A stretch of DNA of 64,000 nucleotides from Amaranthus tricolor (GCF_026212465.1 NC_080049.1:567960-631959); one strand, 5' to 3'; shown: positions 37,803 to 52,259, counted from the first letter of the stretch. Translations and numbers: made by a program. The notes: generated by a model from the sequence alone, not told the origin.

Positions 37803-40740
37803 TATAGTTGGAAAACAAATTTTTTAGGAATTCCAATTAGCATATGGGTATGTATAGTGATGAGTTTGGTTACAAGTTTACCAAAATATCTTAAATATTT
37901 TTATCTTTTAATTACTTTTTCTAGGATCTTCTATTAAATTATCTTAGATATTTTCATTTTTTAATTCTTTAGTTTAGATGTTTTTAGGTTTAATTAAAAT
38001 TCTAGATTTTTCTAGATTAATTTAACACTCCCCCTATTTTGAAAAATCTTGAACTCTGAGTTGTCTTCAGAACTCGATAAATCTATCAGTTGATATGGGT
38101 TTTTTTGAAAATGTCTGCGAGCTGCTCCCCTGTCTTGCAGAATTGTAGTTCGATCTCTTTCTTGTCTACTAACTCACGAATTTAGTGATGTCGTATCTCG
38201 ATGTGTTTTGATCTGCTATGAAACACTGGATTCTTCATCATTGCTATTGTTGACATGTTGTCGCAGAACATTGTAGTTGGTGTCTCTTGCTTATGTTGTA
38301 GATCGATTAATATCCTTCTGAGCCAGACTACTTCACATGCTGCACTTGTTGCTGCAATGTACTCTGCTTCTGCTGATGATAAAGCTACTGTCGCTTGTTT
38401 TTTTTGATGACCATGAGACCACCTTGTTCCTAAGCTGAAATATGTACCCGCTTGTACTTTTTCTATCATCCACGCTTCCAGCCTAGTCGCTATCGGTGTA
38501 TCCTGTGAGCTTGAAATCTTTCTCAGTTTCGTACATGATCCCATAGCTTTTCGTTCCCTTAATGTATCTGAGAATCCTCTTTGCTGCTGTTAGATGATCC
38601 TTGCTCGGTTCACTCATGAACCTGGATACGATGCTATGAGATAAATAAGTAAGCCGACCAAGCTTCGATGCATTGCTTCGTCGAATTTTGGTTTGCCATC
38701 GTACTGTGATAACTTCTCACTAATTGCCATTGGTGTAGCCAGCGGTTTACATTCACCCATGTTGAATTTCTTGAGAAGGTCTTCTGCATATTTCTTTTGT
38801 GATAGAAATATTCTTCCTGGGATTTGTTTGATTTGTATGCCAAGGAAGTATTTCATTGTACCAAGGTCTGTCTTTTTAAATTCTTCGATCATTGTTGGAT
38901 GTGTGCCTGTATAGATTAGATCATTCACATACAGGCATAAAATGAGAAAGTTTTTACCTTGTGTCTTGATGTATAGTGAAGGTTCACTTGGATTCTTGAT
39001 GAAACCATGCTGGAGAACATAATCGTCGATGTTGCTGTTCCACGCTAGGGGTGCTTGTTTGAGTCCGTACAGAGCTTTTCGAAGGCGGGATACTTTGTCT
39101 TCTTTGCCTTTGATGACGTATCCCTGCGGTTGCTCGACGTACACTTCTTCTTCGAGTTCTCCATTTAGAAATGCTGATTTGACATCGAGCTGAAAGACTG
39201 GTAGCTGATGTTGTGTTGCTAATGCCAGGACTGTTCTGATTGTCTCCATGTGGAAAACTGAAGCATATGTTTCGTTGAAGTCGATTACTGGTTGTTGCGC
39301 ATATCCCTTTGCTACGAGCCTTGCTTTGTACTTGTTGATGGAGCCATCATTGTTATGTTTCATCTTGTAGACCCACTTGAGTGCGCTGACTTCCTTGTCT
39401 TGTGGTTTGTCTACAAGTTCCCATGTGTGATTCTTCTCGATCATTTTGATTTCTTCGTTCATAGCCTCAATCCATGTTTCTTCTTGTGCTGCTTCTTGAA
39501 ATGTTTGTGACTCACTAGAGAAGAGAGCCATCATTGCTTGGTCACAATGGTAATCTTGTAGCCATGATGGCGGTTGTCGATCTCGTGTTGATCTTCGAGC
39601 TTCTTGATGTTGAAGAGTTGAACGTGATGTTTGGTTTCTTGAGCTTGGGGATGATCTTGTACTTCCAGGTGTGCTTGGACTCGGAGATGATGGGTTTGTT
39701 GGTTGGTCTGCTTCGTCTTCTTCACTTGCATCTCTTGGGAGAGTATCTCCTTCGCGAGCATCAATTTCTTTTTCTTTTCACGTCCATTCGGCTGCTTCGT
39801 TAATAATTACGTCTCTAGAGATGATTAATTCTTTAGATTCAGGCTTGTTATAACGCCCGAATTTCCTCCCGCAGGGGTGTTACACTTGTAGAGCCGATAT
39901 CCTTTTGTTTCGTGACTGTATCCAATGAATATGCATTTTTCTCCCTTCTCATCGAGCTTTTCCCGATTCCGGAACACTTTTAGGTTCTCTACTCTTGGAT
40001 TTCTCTTGTGCCAAGCTTCATATGGTGTTAAATCCTTAACTGCTTTTGTGGGAGATCTATTGAGGATATATACTGCCGTGTGAATAGTTTCGGCCCAGTA
40101 TCTTTTGGGTAGATGTTTACCCTGCATCATGCTACAGGCCATCTATGCTATAGTGCGGTTTTTCATTTCTGCGACACCATTTTGTTGAGGTGTATGTCTT
40201 ACTGGAAGTTCTCTTTTAATTCCATGCTTCTTACAGAAGCTGTTGAATTCATTGGTTGTAAATTCTCCGCCATGATCCGTTCTAAGAATCTTAAGAGAAT
40301 GCCCATTTTGATTTTCTCTGAGGGCTTTGAATTGCATGAAGTTGGAAAAAGCTTCTGATTTTTTTTTCTCTAGGAAATATACTCACATCATGTGGGAGTA
40401 GTCATCTACAAACAAAAGAAAATATCTTTTTCCACTGAGAGACAGATTCTTGATAGAACCTCAAATATTTGCATGAACAAGCTTTAGAGGAGCCTTGGCC
40501 CTCCAAGATGCGGTAGGAAATGGCAATCTGTGCATCTTGCCATACTTCATGCCTTGGCAAATTTTTCTTTCATTTTTTATTGATGGTAGTCTAATTACCA
40601 TTTCTTTTTGTTTTAATAGTTTTAGACTGTTAAAATTTAGATGTCCGAATCTCAAATGCCATCAGGTAGATTCATCATTTATTGAGATTAAAGCCAACTT
40701 TTCTTCAAATTCCATTGTTGGAAGATTGAACATATATTAA
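37803..40740 (-). mobile_element. Decayed Ty1/copia retrotransposon, antisense
   Basis: Polypurine tract GGGGGAGTG (complement of 38027-38035) followed by an LTR start TGTTAAATTAATC running left from 38027. The LTR is truncated at about 37803, where the NLR2 flank resumes. The polyprotein reads leftwards from about 40740 (GAG-pre-integrase) to 38182 (RNase H). No 5' LTR, PBS or gag is seen on the right. Confidence 0.88.
38182..40655 (-). pseudogene. Copia pol pseudogene (integrase, RT, RNase H)
   Basis: In order on the minus strand: a GAG-pre-integrase zinc-knuckle remnant (40655-40461) and the integrase core with TDHGGEF and TPQQNGVAE (40337-39840). Then come a variable linker, reverse transcriptase (39534-38614; ALKWVYKMK, QLDVKSAFLNG) and RNase H (38544-38182; SSAEAEYIAATSAACE). 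The RT catalytic box reads YVND instead of YVDD (near 38925-38939). The frames are separated by stops and shifts, so the element cannot encode a full polyprotein. Confidence 0.93.
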
Positions 40741-40744
40741 ATTT

Positions 40745-41216
40745 CAGCACAAACAAACTTTAAACGATCGTCATTTCTTGTTCGGTTATCGGAGTTGGGC
40801 ATGTAATATATCATTGGAAAGATCTTGAAGTCTAGGTTCTAATGCCGTAAATATTGCAGTAATGTGATTTTCCTATCAAAAGTTTCGGCCAAAAGAGTGA
40901 TTATGTATCAAATTTCAACACAAAACGTGTGATTATGTTTATTTTCCGATTTTAAAAAATTATTTTCTTTTTTAAATTAATAATTTTTATTTTAATTTAA
41001 TAATTATTAATAAATTTAGTTTAGTAGTAATAATGGTTGATTTTATAATTAAAAATAAATTTAAGAACATTTTAGTAATTTTATTATAAAGGGGTGGCAA
41101 TGTAATAAAAAAATGGCAAAATTAAAGGATTGAGATATTTTTGGAGTATAAATAACAACTACTCTCTCCTATCACTATCAGTCCCTATGAGATCTAATCA
41201 ATAGCAAATGGTGTAA
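40745..41216. other. MULE-end fragment shared with 50045-50410
   Basis: Resembles 50045-50410 for about 350 bp (TTCTAATGCCGTAA, AAAGAGTNATNATGTATCAAA). It ends with AAGGGGTGGCAATGTAATAAA, which resembles the TIR of the MULE at 50491-59006. No gene. Confidence 0.5.
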
Positions 41217-41617
41217 AGAATAAGTAGAGGTGTTCATTCGGTTGATCGGGTCGGTTTCGGACGGGTGTTATTCGGTTCGGTTGTATTTCGGATCGGTTAT
41301 TTTTCGGCTGTGTGTTACAACGGGTCGCACTCGGGTCGAGTCGGTTAGTCACGGTTCGGTTGGAGATCGGTTATTCAAGCTATCGGGTTTGCATCAGTTC
41401 GGTGTCGGTTGAAGTTCGTGTCGAGTGTCAATCGGTCTCGGGTTGTCATCGATTACTAAGTGGTTCGGTTTTTTCGGGTACAGATCGGGTTCGAGCTTTA
41501 TTTTTCGAGTAGTTATCGGTTACGGACAACTATCGATCGGGTCAATATCGAAATAAGTTAATAGTCGGGTTTTTAATTGATGTATGCTCATTTTATGGCA
41601 GATCAATTTATTTCAAT

Positions 41618-41843
<226 letters not shown>

Positions 41844-44800
41844 CTTTTATTTAATGATGCATCATGTTGCTACTTTTGATAATTGGTTGAATATTAAAAC
41901 TCAATAATCGAAACTCGATTTGTTTGAATGAATAAGAATAATCTAAACTATCTCGTAGACTATTAGTTGCGTACTTAGACTTATTAGCGTTATTGTCTTA
42001 TTGAGTATTCTAAAGTATAAACTAATAGTCTCTCCAATTCAGAGTAATTATCTCGATTTCTTTTTAGGCTTGTAATTAACCTATTAGAAATTTAGAATAT
42101 ATTACTAGAGGAGAATTTATGCAAATTCCAAATGAGACATTTGTTTTTTAATTAGAGGGAGTATAAGCTATTAGAATATACATTACTCTATTACACTAAT
42201 AATCGATTGTATTTCTAAGTTTGATAATTGAAACTTATTATATATAATAAAGTGAATTAGATATATCAAGTAATTATAACCATTTTATATGATATTATGT
42301 ATTTATACTTATTAGTGACCATGAATATTACACTAATAATTGATCGTATATTCGTATTTAATTTAAAGCTTAATAATGTTTGGAACTATATCTATTGGAG
42401 TAAATAAAACTAATACAAACTATCTTATAGAGTTATACTTATAGAGTTATAGTTATAGACTTATAGACTATCATTGACATTTGACAGTTAACTCAATGTT
42501 ATTACTTATTACTATTAGTTATTAGTTATTATTGATCTTGAATACTCTAAACTCTAAAGTAATTTATAGGCTATTATTAATAATCGATCGTAATTCAAAG
42601 TTCACTTATCATAATTCGATCTATTATAGATTATAGTAAATGAAACTAGTGTAGTACTCCACCTTTTTTTTTACTTTGAATTAAATAGCCTAAATTATGT
42701 AATTTGACCAAATTCAATAATAAAAATATTTAATATTTGATATAAAATATTTATATTACTCAAATAAATTATTTTAGATATAATCATATAATTGTCCAAT
42801 TTGATGATAAAATGTTATTGGTTATATTGATAGCACACGGATAACGGGTTTAAGCCGTTGGATTTATAATGGTAATATCATATCAGTGGTCAAGATTGTG
42901 CCACGTCGCCGGATGAAAAAGGGATTTGATGTATTTTCCTCATCCTGAAAGTGAATCTGATACAATACCTTATTTCCCAATTCCCGCTCAACTAAACCCT
43001 AACCCAACTCTCTCTTCTTCATCCTCTCACTGAAACCGGCGGCCCTCTTTCAATCCCATCCGTTCTCCTCCAATCCGGCTGGTAGAACACGTTCACACTT
43101 CACCGTTCTCCTCCAATTTACAATACACTTCACACTCTCACGGCCCAAATACCCAACAATCTTAAGGCAGTCGAAGAAACCCTAGTTTCTTCACCTTCAC
43201 CGTCATAGCCGCACACACTGATTGAGTTTTGCTTTGAGTAAATTGCTTTGAGTAAATTGATGAGGAGGCTGTGAACTTGATTAAATTTGGTGAAGGAAGG
43301 TAAGGGCTTATGCTATTGTCTTTGAAAGTTATATTCATTGGGGTCATTTTTTACTTTCTTGGCATGCTTGAAGTCTGTATTTATGAAGATTTAGTTCAAT
43401 TGTCTTCTGTATGCAACCTTATCTGCTTTGGAAGGAGCCCCATCGTGTAATTGAAGTCTGTATTTATGAAAGTTTAATTTCTGTATGCAATTCTCTTCTG
43501 TCATAGAAGTGCCTTTTTGTTTTGCAGTGTGAATTGTAGTTGTTATTCTTAATGGTAAGTACACACTTAGACATAGTTGATAGTTATGTATATCTTTATT
43601 GAGAATCATTTGTGTATAATGATGATGATGTTTGAGATTTGTTATAGTTGGTTAGGTTCACATAAGGATATAAACACTCAAATAAAATCTTAGATAGTAA
43701 TGGATACTTCTAATAAGGATAACTGTGAATCTGTGATATAAATTCATAGAAAGGGGATTTTAATTTAACCAGCCTTCAAGCTCTCAAGATGCAATAAGGA
43801 TGCTTGAATTTTATGTTATCTTTGGTTTATCGCTGGATTAATTTCTTATCGTTGGTTTATCGCTGGATTATTTGATGTTGCACTTATTGTTTCGCACATT
43901 TCTTCAATTTCAGCGTCATGAAATCCAATCCATCTTATACCAAATGCCATTGATGTATTCAAAACTGACCTAAGGACTTGCAATTTACCCAACCAAATGT
44001 GTTCCTAATTATGAATAACATTGCAAGCTTCTTCCATGTACATGAACTTACTTTTTCCATATTATTACTTTTTAGGTTTTAGTCTGAATGTTTGATTAAT
44101 GCTTATGGGTTTTGATAGTGACTTTTGCATCTGTTTTCTTGTTTGGGTTAAAATTGTAAGTTTTTGTATAGAAAACGGCTGATATTCATGGTTAGCTTTA
44201 TCAAATGGACCCCTGTAAGTTGTTCATATGTTGTTCCTATGTTGAAATGGTTGCAACTGTCAAGTTTTTGTAAGTTGTTCATCTGTTGAACCCTTGTTTT
44301 GGTGTTTTTAGTTAGCTTTATCAAATGGACCAAAATTGGCATCATTTTCTTTGTTATTGGTCATACCACTATGGTTTTTGCTTCAAAATTCACAATCATA
44401 TATTGGATCTGAATATTCTAACGTAAATGTTTTTGCTTCTATCGGACACAATTTTCACAGTATCACGAAGAAACAAATTTGTTGATGATGGATCAAGGAG
44501 AGCTGTGATCTGCTCATTGTACTGAAAAAATATTCAAATATTGTTGGTGTCATTCCTCTATGGGAACTACGCGTAAACTCATCGGACCATACCCAGGATT
44601 CGGAGGCTTACTTGCACTCTTAGTTGGTGTAGTCTGAGTTGAAGTAGTCTCAGAATACCCGCTATAAGTCCTCCAAGCAGTTTTTCTTTGTCACTCATTT
44701 TTAATAGCTTATTATTCAGAGAAGTATAAGATAGTTTGTAATTGTATTAGTAATCTTGAATACATATTAATGTATAATTTTGTTCAAACAATGTTCAATA

Positions 44801-44863
44801 CTTCTTTTGAAATTAGAAGATAGGATTAAATTTGTTCAATCTCTAATTCTTAATTGTAGGAAG

Positions 44864-46377
44864 ATGAATTTTAATGAGGCAAATGAAGCTAATGGTTTTC
44901 AATTTGACAATATTTCGAACACGGGTAATTTGTTAATCTAATGGTTCAAGTACCTTATATGTTGTGTACTTTATCATTCTTTTGCATTGTGTTCAATATT
45001 GAGATAAATTACTAGCATGTGTATTATTTTTGTTGAAATTAACAGCGTTTGAAGAGTTACAAACTAGTGTATCCACTCCAAGGAATGTGAACCCGAACCC
45101 TAGACAAGTTGTCCAATGTCCTATTCGTCCACCAAAGCGTGCAAAAACTAGTAGAGGAAGAGGTGGAATTTCTTTAGCTGGAGGTCGAAGGATGATTAGG
45201 TTTAGAGATTTTGTATCTCAGTTGGAAAAACCTTCTTCGCTGAAATTGTGGTTGGATGTTGTAACGAGATGGAACTCTACATACTTAATGTTGAAGCGAG
45301 CTCTTGACTATAGAGTTGCGGTGAATCGCTTTGGTAGTACTGAGCCTGACTACACCTTAAAGCTCACTGATCGTGAGTGGGAATCTGTTGAAAACATGGC
45401 TTCTATTCTTCAACCTTTCTATGAAATGACCAATCTTTTTTCTGGGTCAGATTATCCCACTGCAAATCTGTATTTTGAACAAGTTTGTAAGGCAAAGTAC
45501 CACCTACGACGTGCTTGTGAAAGTGAGGATACCTGCATTAGAGGGATGAGAAATGAGATGTTTGAGAAGTTAGAGAAATATTGGGGCGAGTCCTCTTTAA
45601 TTTTGTCTATTGCTGCGGTGTTTGACCCTAGGCATAAGATTCCATTTCTAAAACATCATTTTAGAAAGGTTTATCAATCTGAGGATGAGGTTTATCAACA
45701 AATTGTGAGGGTTCGCTCTGGACTTGTCAATATTTTCAATGATTACAAGTCTACAATTACTTTATCGACTAAAACTCATCAAGCTTCTACTTCTGAAAAT
45801 GTCGCATTAGTTGGTTCATGCTCTCGTGATTCTGATGGCTATGAGGTATGTATTATTTAATTTTAAACTCCTTTTAACAATATATTTATTATTATTACTA
45901 TTAATAAGTTTCATATGTTTTATTGTTTGTTTACAGAGTTTTGAAAGTTCTCAAGAACTACTTTTTTCTTCAAATATTTTATCGGAAGTGGAAAAATACC
46001 TTGAATCACCTTTGCACATGCATGGTGATTCGAAGTTTGATATTTTGTTGTATTGGAAAGACCAACAAACTACATACCCAATTATGTCTAAAATAGCTAA
46101 AGACATATTGGCTATTCCAATAACCACAGTTGCATCCGAATCAACTTTTTCTATGGGAGGAAGAATTTTGAATAGATGGAGAGCATCCCTTTTATCAAGA
46201 CATGTTGAAGCCTTGATTTTAACTCGTAATTGGTTGTTTGGATATGAAGAAGAATCTGATGAAGTAGGATTAGTTGTTGGCAGTGACTTAGTCCCCGATG
46301 CAGAATCGCATGCTAAGGGAGATCAGGGTCCAAGTGGATCCTCATCTTTAGAATCTGGTACGTATTTTACTTTTTAA
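44864..46377 (+). pseudogene. hAT transposase, internally deleted (no BED finger)
   Basis: Model: exon 44864-44924 (Met-Asn-Phe...), exon 45046-45845 and exon 45937 onwards. Donors are GTAATT and GTATGT; acceptors are AACAG and TTACAG; all phases agree. The product has a basic Pro-rich segment (PPKRAKTSRGRGG), then the conserved LDVVTRWNSTYLML region and the C-terminal hAT dimerisation domain (YPIMSKIAKDILAIPITTVASES). The BED zinc finger and the N-terminal part of the RNase-H-like core are missing; a deletion within exon 2 appears to join the basic segment to the core. It could still dimerise but should not cut DNA. A further 3' exon after 46355 is possible. Confidence 0.85.
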
Positions 46378-47741
46378 ATAAATTTTAGTTAATTATCATT
46401 CTATTATAACTCCTGTTTCGTGTACTTTATGTACTCAGTTATGGTTTATTCACTTGATTGTTGCCATGCAAAAGATGTTGGTTCTTATGGATCTGATTGT
46501 GGCTCAAATTGAAACACGGAATCTGGACGCAAGTAATTTAACCTTACAAGTCACATGGAAACTTGATAATCGTTGGGTTGGGTGAATGTTATCCATGAGT
46601 CTTAGTCTTATAGGCAACTTTCTAATAGCCTTGTTTACTTGAGATTAGGCAATTAGAAATGTTTCCTTAGCTATGATTCATGTTGGTAGCTTGCTGAACA
46701 TGCGGTGTTTGTTGACCTTGAAAGGCATTACAATGATCTCACCCGACATGTGATACATATTCTGGTAGCAAAATTTTAGGTGTTTCTTTTTTGTATCTTT
46801 CTTATAAGAATGAATTACTTTCTTTTAATACTTTTTTTGTTTGTTTTTTGTTCAAGATTGAAATATGGTACCACAAGCAAAGCAGCAGTACGTGAGAGAT
46901 TTTATGGTGGATATGTAACTATATATAGTTGCTGATTGAATGTTAATTTTTGGGGTTAAAAACTTGATATTTGTATATTTACATTAGGTGGATTTATAAG
47001 TGATGGATGTAAAATTTTTGGGGTAAAAAACTTGATATTTGTATATGTTAATTTGGTGGATGTATAAGTGATGGATGTAAATTTTTGGGGTTAAAAACTT
47101 AATATTTGTAAATTTATATTTGGTGGATGTATAAGTGATGAATGTAAATTTTTGGGGCTTAAAGCTTGAAGAATTGGTAAAATCTTATTGGTTTATAATT
47201 GATTTGCTAAAATATTTATATATAATCTTGTTTACAATCTTTCAATATTAGAAATTAGTTTCAAATATTCAAAAAATCATAATTAGAAAACTGAAATTGG
47301 ACCTAATTTGCTAAAATTAGGTGAAAAATTGATTCGGATTTGTAACAGTTCGATTAACAATCGGTTCGGGTTGGTATCAGTTCGGGTAAAAAACAGTTCG
47401 ATTAACAATCGGTTCGGGTTTGTATCAGTTCGGGTTAAAAACAGTTCGATCTTAATCGGTTTTAGTCAGGTTGCATTCGGTTACGTGCATAATTCGGGTC
47501 GGATTTGACTCGGGTCGATCACTGTTCAGTTCGGGTAACATCGGTTAAGGTTTATATGTCGGTTATAAAATTCGGTTGCAGTTCGAGTTCGATTTTGCCA
47601 TTTTCGGTTATTAAACGGTTCGAGTGAAGTATCGGTTCGGGTAATTGCGGTTCGGTAAACCAAAAAACTTACATTTTTCGGGTCGGATAATTTTCGGTTC
47701 CGGGTCGGATTTTCGGGTCGGGTTTGTTTTGCACAACTCTA

Positions 47742-48870
47742 AGAATAAGATTGCAAAAGTGTAGTAGTCAGTACTTTTTGATTTGGATCATATAGGAATT
47801 AAGTTGTTTTTAAGAAAGTGATAATAAATAAAGAGAGAGAATAAATTAATATAAGAAGGGAAAGAATAAATTGTGTGGATAAAATTAAAAGAGACTTAAA
47901 ATATATGGATGAGATTAAAAATAAGTGATGGACCATTGTCCAAAAATAAAAATGATGCAAATTAAGTGGGACGAACTAAAATGGAAAATGATGCAAATTC
48001 AATGGGACGAAGGGAGTAATAGATTAGAATATTACGAATATTCTTGTGAATATTAATTATTATGTAAATAATTATATACAAGATATGTTATATGTTCTAA
48101 TACGCCCCCGCACACGAGAGCTTGTTGAAATGTGGATGCAACATATAATACTCTCATCATAGCTGGCGCTAATTATTCTACTTTAAATGAGGGGTAGTTG
48201 AGATTCAAACTCGTAACATCTTGTCGCGCTGGCTTCTACTATACCATGTTAAGAAACCAACTCAATTAATAGCTTAAATATATTGAGTCTCAGAATATAT
48301 TATATACTTTAACAAAATCATCGTTGCATTGAACTTGTGTGAATATGATTAAAAGAAAAAAAATATACCTGAATAACAATATTGGCATATAACAGTCGAC
48401 AAAGAAGACTTCAAAAAATTTAAGTGGAAAATGGCTATATAGTCAAAAAGTATTTGATTTTATGGGTATGATTTTCACACTAGAGTTAAATCCTCTAATT
48501 ATAAAAAGAGTGGAAGGAAAGAGTACTGTTTATTATGAATAGTAAAAGTATTGTTTACTTTTCTACTTTTTCACTCTGCTTTTCACGCTTCTTTTGCTCC
48601 TCTTCTTTCCTCTTTGTTGTTATCACTGAACTTCCCTCTCTCACCTAAAAAGTTCTTCTCTCGGCTTCCTGCTTTACTCTTCTCCGGCTCTACTCTTCTC
48701 TTTCTCTGCTTCCTCAGTTTCTTTTCTTTCACCATTGATTTTCTCAAGGTTAGTTTCCATTATTAATGAAATCGTTGAGTTTCATTTTGATTTCATTGAT
48801 TAAACTTCTTTAGATTGAAAATTCAGAGTTTTTTAGAAAACTTTAGGGTTAGTTTAATACATCGGATGAT
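47742..48870. other. Intergenic with MITE remnants
   Basis: The sequence to about 48020 ends in AATGGGACGAAGGGAGTA, a Stowaway-type end. A segment at 48100-48270 has a TACCATGTTAAG motif like a degraded copia primer-binding region. A CT-rich stretch at 48540-48750 followed by GTTAGT may be a 5' UTR exon of an unidentified gene. No coding frame can be supported. Confidence 0.4.
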
Positions 48871-48872
48871 TA

Positions 48873-49690
48873 TTGTTATGAATGGTGTGATTTGAGTGCA
48901 CAAATTGATGAGTGCATTCATGTGTGTCTCTTGGGATGGAATCCTATGAGTGTGTTAATGTGAGTGTTTTAAGTTGGTAACTTAATGTTTGTAGTGTGTA
49001 AGTGTGATTTATTTGGTGAAGTAATCATGGGAGTTATTGGTGTTGATGGTGTTTTATAAAGAAGTGCAAAAGGTTTTTTAATGATGCTTTGCAATGTTAG
49101 TCGAGCAGAAACTGACAAAAAAGAATACTGAAGGTCGCTCGACCAGCTCGCTAGACCGAGCGAGCTCTTGGGTGGGTCAAGCGAACAAACAGAATACATC
49201 CAGTAGCCTGCTGTAGCTCGCTCGACCGAGCACGCTTTTGTTCCGGTTGAGCGGTTTCTTTTTGACAATTCATGAGCTGCTGACTTTTGTCCCTTTAACT
49301 TCTTGGAGCTATTTCAAAATAGTTATTACATAGAATTAAGGCTATATTGTCATTGAATGTACTTAGTACTATAAATAGAGAGCTCTCATGTTCATCCAAG
49401 GTACATCAAACATAACCCCTAAGCCAAACACATAGCCTTTGTTTTATCTCTTACTCAATTGTAATACTTCATTTGTAAGAGTGTTTTACTCCACTAAAAT
49501 AATATAAACAAGCAGCTACACACCACGGAGGACGTAGACATCATTGAGTGAACCTCCTTAAATCATTGCGTTAATTTTTGCAAATTTTATTTTATCAAAC
49601 GTTTGTTAGTTCATTGAAATTATTGTCATTAATCAAAATTCTTAACATCATATTGATCTTGTCGAATTATTTCAATTAACAACTTTGAGA
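48873..49690 (+). mobile_element. Probable solo LTR or LTR fragment
   Basis: Shows promoter-like CTATAAATAGAGAG at about 49371, followed by a copia-like R/U5 stretch (CACCACGGAGGACGTAGAC) and an AT-rich end. It also has repeats of GCTCGCTCGACCGAGC at 49135-49245. No clear TG...CA ends or target duplication were found, so the boundaries are rough and identity is tentative. Confidence 0.4.
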
Positions 49691-50482
49691 TTTACAAGCT
49701 TTATTTTCAGTCGGATGATCAAGAAATTCCTTTTATTGCTCAATGTACTAGCTCCGAAAGTTTTAATCGTACCCAATACGGATGATTTTTCCAGGCGATT
49801 GATTGCCGATGGTCTTATTTTTGGTACGTTTTATTTCATTAATTTTCATTTTAATTTTATCTTTTGTCATTTTTAGGTTATTTCGGTAGAAATTCACTTA
49901 TTTTGTAGGGTTTTTTTTTTTTAATTGGGTTTTTGTTGTATTTGTCTGTTTTTATTCTTATTTCTTCTGATTTTTTTTGTTTATAAAGTAGGTAGCTTTC
50001 TTGTTTTTGTGATTTGTTTAACTGGGTTTTGTTGTTGTACTTCTCGTTTGGTTATCGGTTATTGGAATTGAGTATATAATATATTATTAAAAAGAAAGTT
50101 TAGGTTCTAATGCCGTAACATTGCAATTATATGATTTTTTTATTTAAAGTTATAGCCAAAAGAGTAATCATGTATCAAATTTTAACACAATCATATTGAT
50201 TCCGCAATCATATTGATCCTCATTTTCATTGGCCATTGTAATTCGATTTTTAGTTTTAGCTTATTTTAGTTCAATGAGTGTTCGGAGAGAGTTTTTAAAG
50301 GGATGTTAAAGATTGAAAGTTTGAAAAGTAATCAGGGGTAGTTTTGAAAATTCAATATATAAGGAGTGGCGATAAAATAAAAAGGATGGCAAAGTTCAAA
50401 AATATTTACGGATTAGGTACTCCTGCATTTGCTTGATCTTGTTTCATTATTGTGTCTGATTTCAGGTTTGTTTCATTACCAA
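49691..50482. other. Unassigned; contains an older MULE-like end
   Basis: A possible exon-like stretch at 49700-49825 is followed by T-rich DNA. The section 50045-50410 resembles 40780-41130 and ends AAGGAGTGGCGATAAAATAAA, similar to the MULE TIR that begins just downstream. No gene called. Confidence 0.4.
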
Positions 50483-50774
50483 TAACTTTAACCGATTCTT
50501 ATTTGTCGCCATCCTTTTTATTTTATCGCCACCCCCTTCGAACGAATTTACCAAAATGCCCCTGGAATTAAAAAAATTACGAAAATGCCACTAACCTTAA
50601 AACCTCTATAAAACACTTCAAACTCACTCAATAACACTCTCATCACTTCCATAAATTCAAATTCTTCACTTAAAACTAATCGGAGCTAAAGCTTTGGAAT
50701 CGAAGTCGTCAACGAAAAATCGAGGTAATTTTTAATTTAATTCAAACGAAAGAAAAAAAAAATTTGTTCATCAC

Positions 50775-51296
50775 AGTCGCACTTTTTGTGCGACTGGGAT
50801 GAATTTTAATTTTTTTTTTATTTTTAAAAAAATTTCGAATGAGTTTGTTGTAAAATTAATTTATTTTCTTAGTTATTGTTATTTAATAAATGTTGTAATA
50901 GATTGTAATATGATAATGTTGTTGTAAGAAGTATGTTTTAATTTAAATTTGAGAATAAAAAAAAGGAAAAAAAAAAATCAAAACCCTGTCTCACAACACA
51001 GTCGCACAAAAAGTGCGACTTAATCTAGGTGGAGTCGCACTTTTTGTGCGACTGGGATGAATATTTTTTTTTATTTTTTTTTTAAATTTCGAATGAGTTT
51101 ATTGTAAAATTAATTTATTTTCTTAGTTATTGTTATTTAATAAATGTTGTAATAGATTGTAATATGATAATGTTGTTTTAAGAAGTAGGTTTTAATTTAA
51201 ATTTTAGAAAAAAAAAGGAAAAAAAAAACAAATTCAAAACCCAGTTGCACAAAAAGTGCGATTTAACCTAGGTAGAGTCGCAGTTTTTGTGCGACT
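50775..51296. repeat. Left array of 21-bp palindromes (33-bp period)
   Basis: Copies at 50775-50795, 51000-51020, 51033-51053, 51243-51263 (one mismatch in each arm) and 51276-51296 (one mismatch). Each is AGTCGCAC, five A or T, GTGCGACT. The paired copies are separated by exactly 12 bp containing CTAGG. The intervening AT-rich DNA is itself duplicated (about 50800-50970 and 51060-51230). Confidence 0.97.
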
Positions 51297-52259
51297 AAAC
51301 ATCTTTTTTTTTTTTTTTTTTAAATTCGAATCAGAAATTTGAAAAATTTATTTTTGAATTTTGTTTAATTTTTTGTTTTTTAAATTTCGAATCACAATTT
51401 AGAAATATTAAAATTTAATTTATTAATTTTTTATTTTATTTAAAATCAGAATTATGAATTATTTTATTTTTAATATTTATTTTTTATAATTTTCAAATCA
51501 GAATTTTTGAATAAAATTATTAAAATTTTTTTTATTTTTTTGTAATTAATTTTTTTTTATAAATTTCGAAACAGAATTTTGAATAATGATTTTTAAATTT
51601 TTTTATTTTTTTTTAAATCAGAAATATGAATTATTTTTTTATTTATATATTTTTTTTTTAATTTCAAATCAGAATTTTTGAAATATTTTGTTTTTACTAT
51701 TTTTTTTAAATCAGAATTTTGAATAAATATTTTTGAATATATATTTTTTTTAAATTTCAAATCAGAATTTATGAATTTTTTTTTTATTTTTTGTTTTTTT
51801 TATTTCGAATTAGAATGTCGAATAATGTTTAATTTAATTAAATTTTATTTTTTTTTTAAATCAAAAATTTGAAATATGTGTTTTTAAATTTTTTTTTTTT
51901 TTTGAAAAATCAGAAATTTGAGTTAATTTTTTTTATTTATTTTTTTTTAAATTTCAAATCAGAATTTTTGATTTTTTTTTTTGTTTTTTTTAAAATTTCG
52001 TATAAGAATTTATTTAATTTTTTTTTATTGGAATGAATTTATTTTGTGTAATTAATTAATTACATTTTAGTTGTTTAAATATTTATGAATATAATAATTG
52101 TTTATTTTTTTGTAATTGTGAATTATTTTTGTTGTTACTTGTTTGTAATTTATATGATTGTAAGTGTTTATTATATTAACTTTGGAATGTCGTCTTAATT
52201 TAATTTTTTATGCTTATAAATTTTTATTAATAGTTATTAAAATACGAAAATTGTAGTAA

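Noticed and set aside
48100..48270. Possible SINE (B-box-like GATTCAAAC) or tRNA remnant
   Set aside because: No A box at the right distance and no 3' tail; a degraded retrotransposon primer-binding region fits as well.
49685..49876. Short plus-strand frame possibly from a host exon
   Set aside because: Too short, no recognisable motif and no supported splice partners.
50775..51296. CRISPR-like reading of the regularly spaced repeats
   Set aside because: Spacers are near-identical 12-mers, the repeats are perfect palindromes, and the context is a plant MULE.
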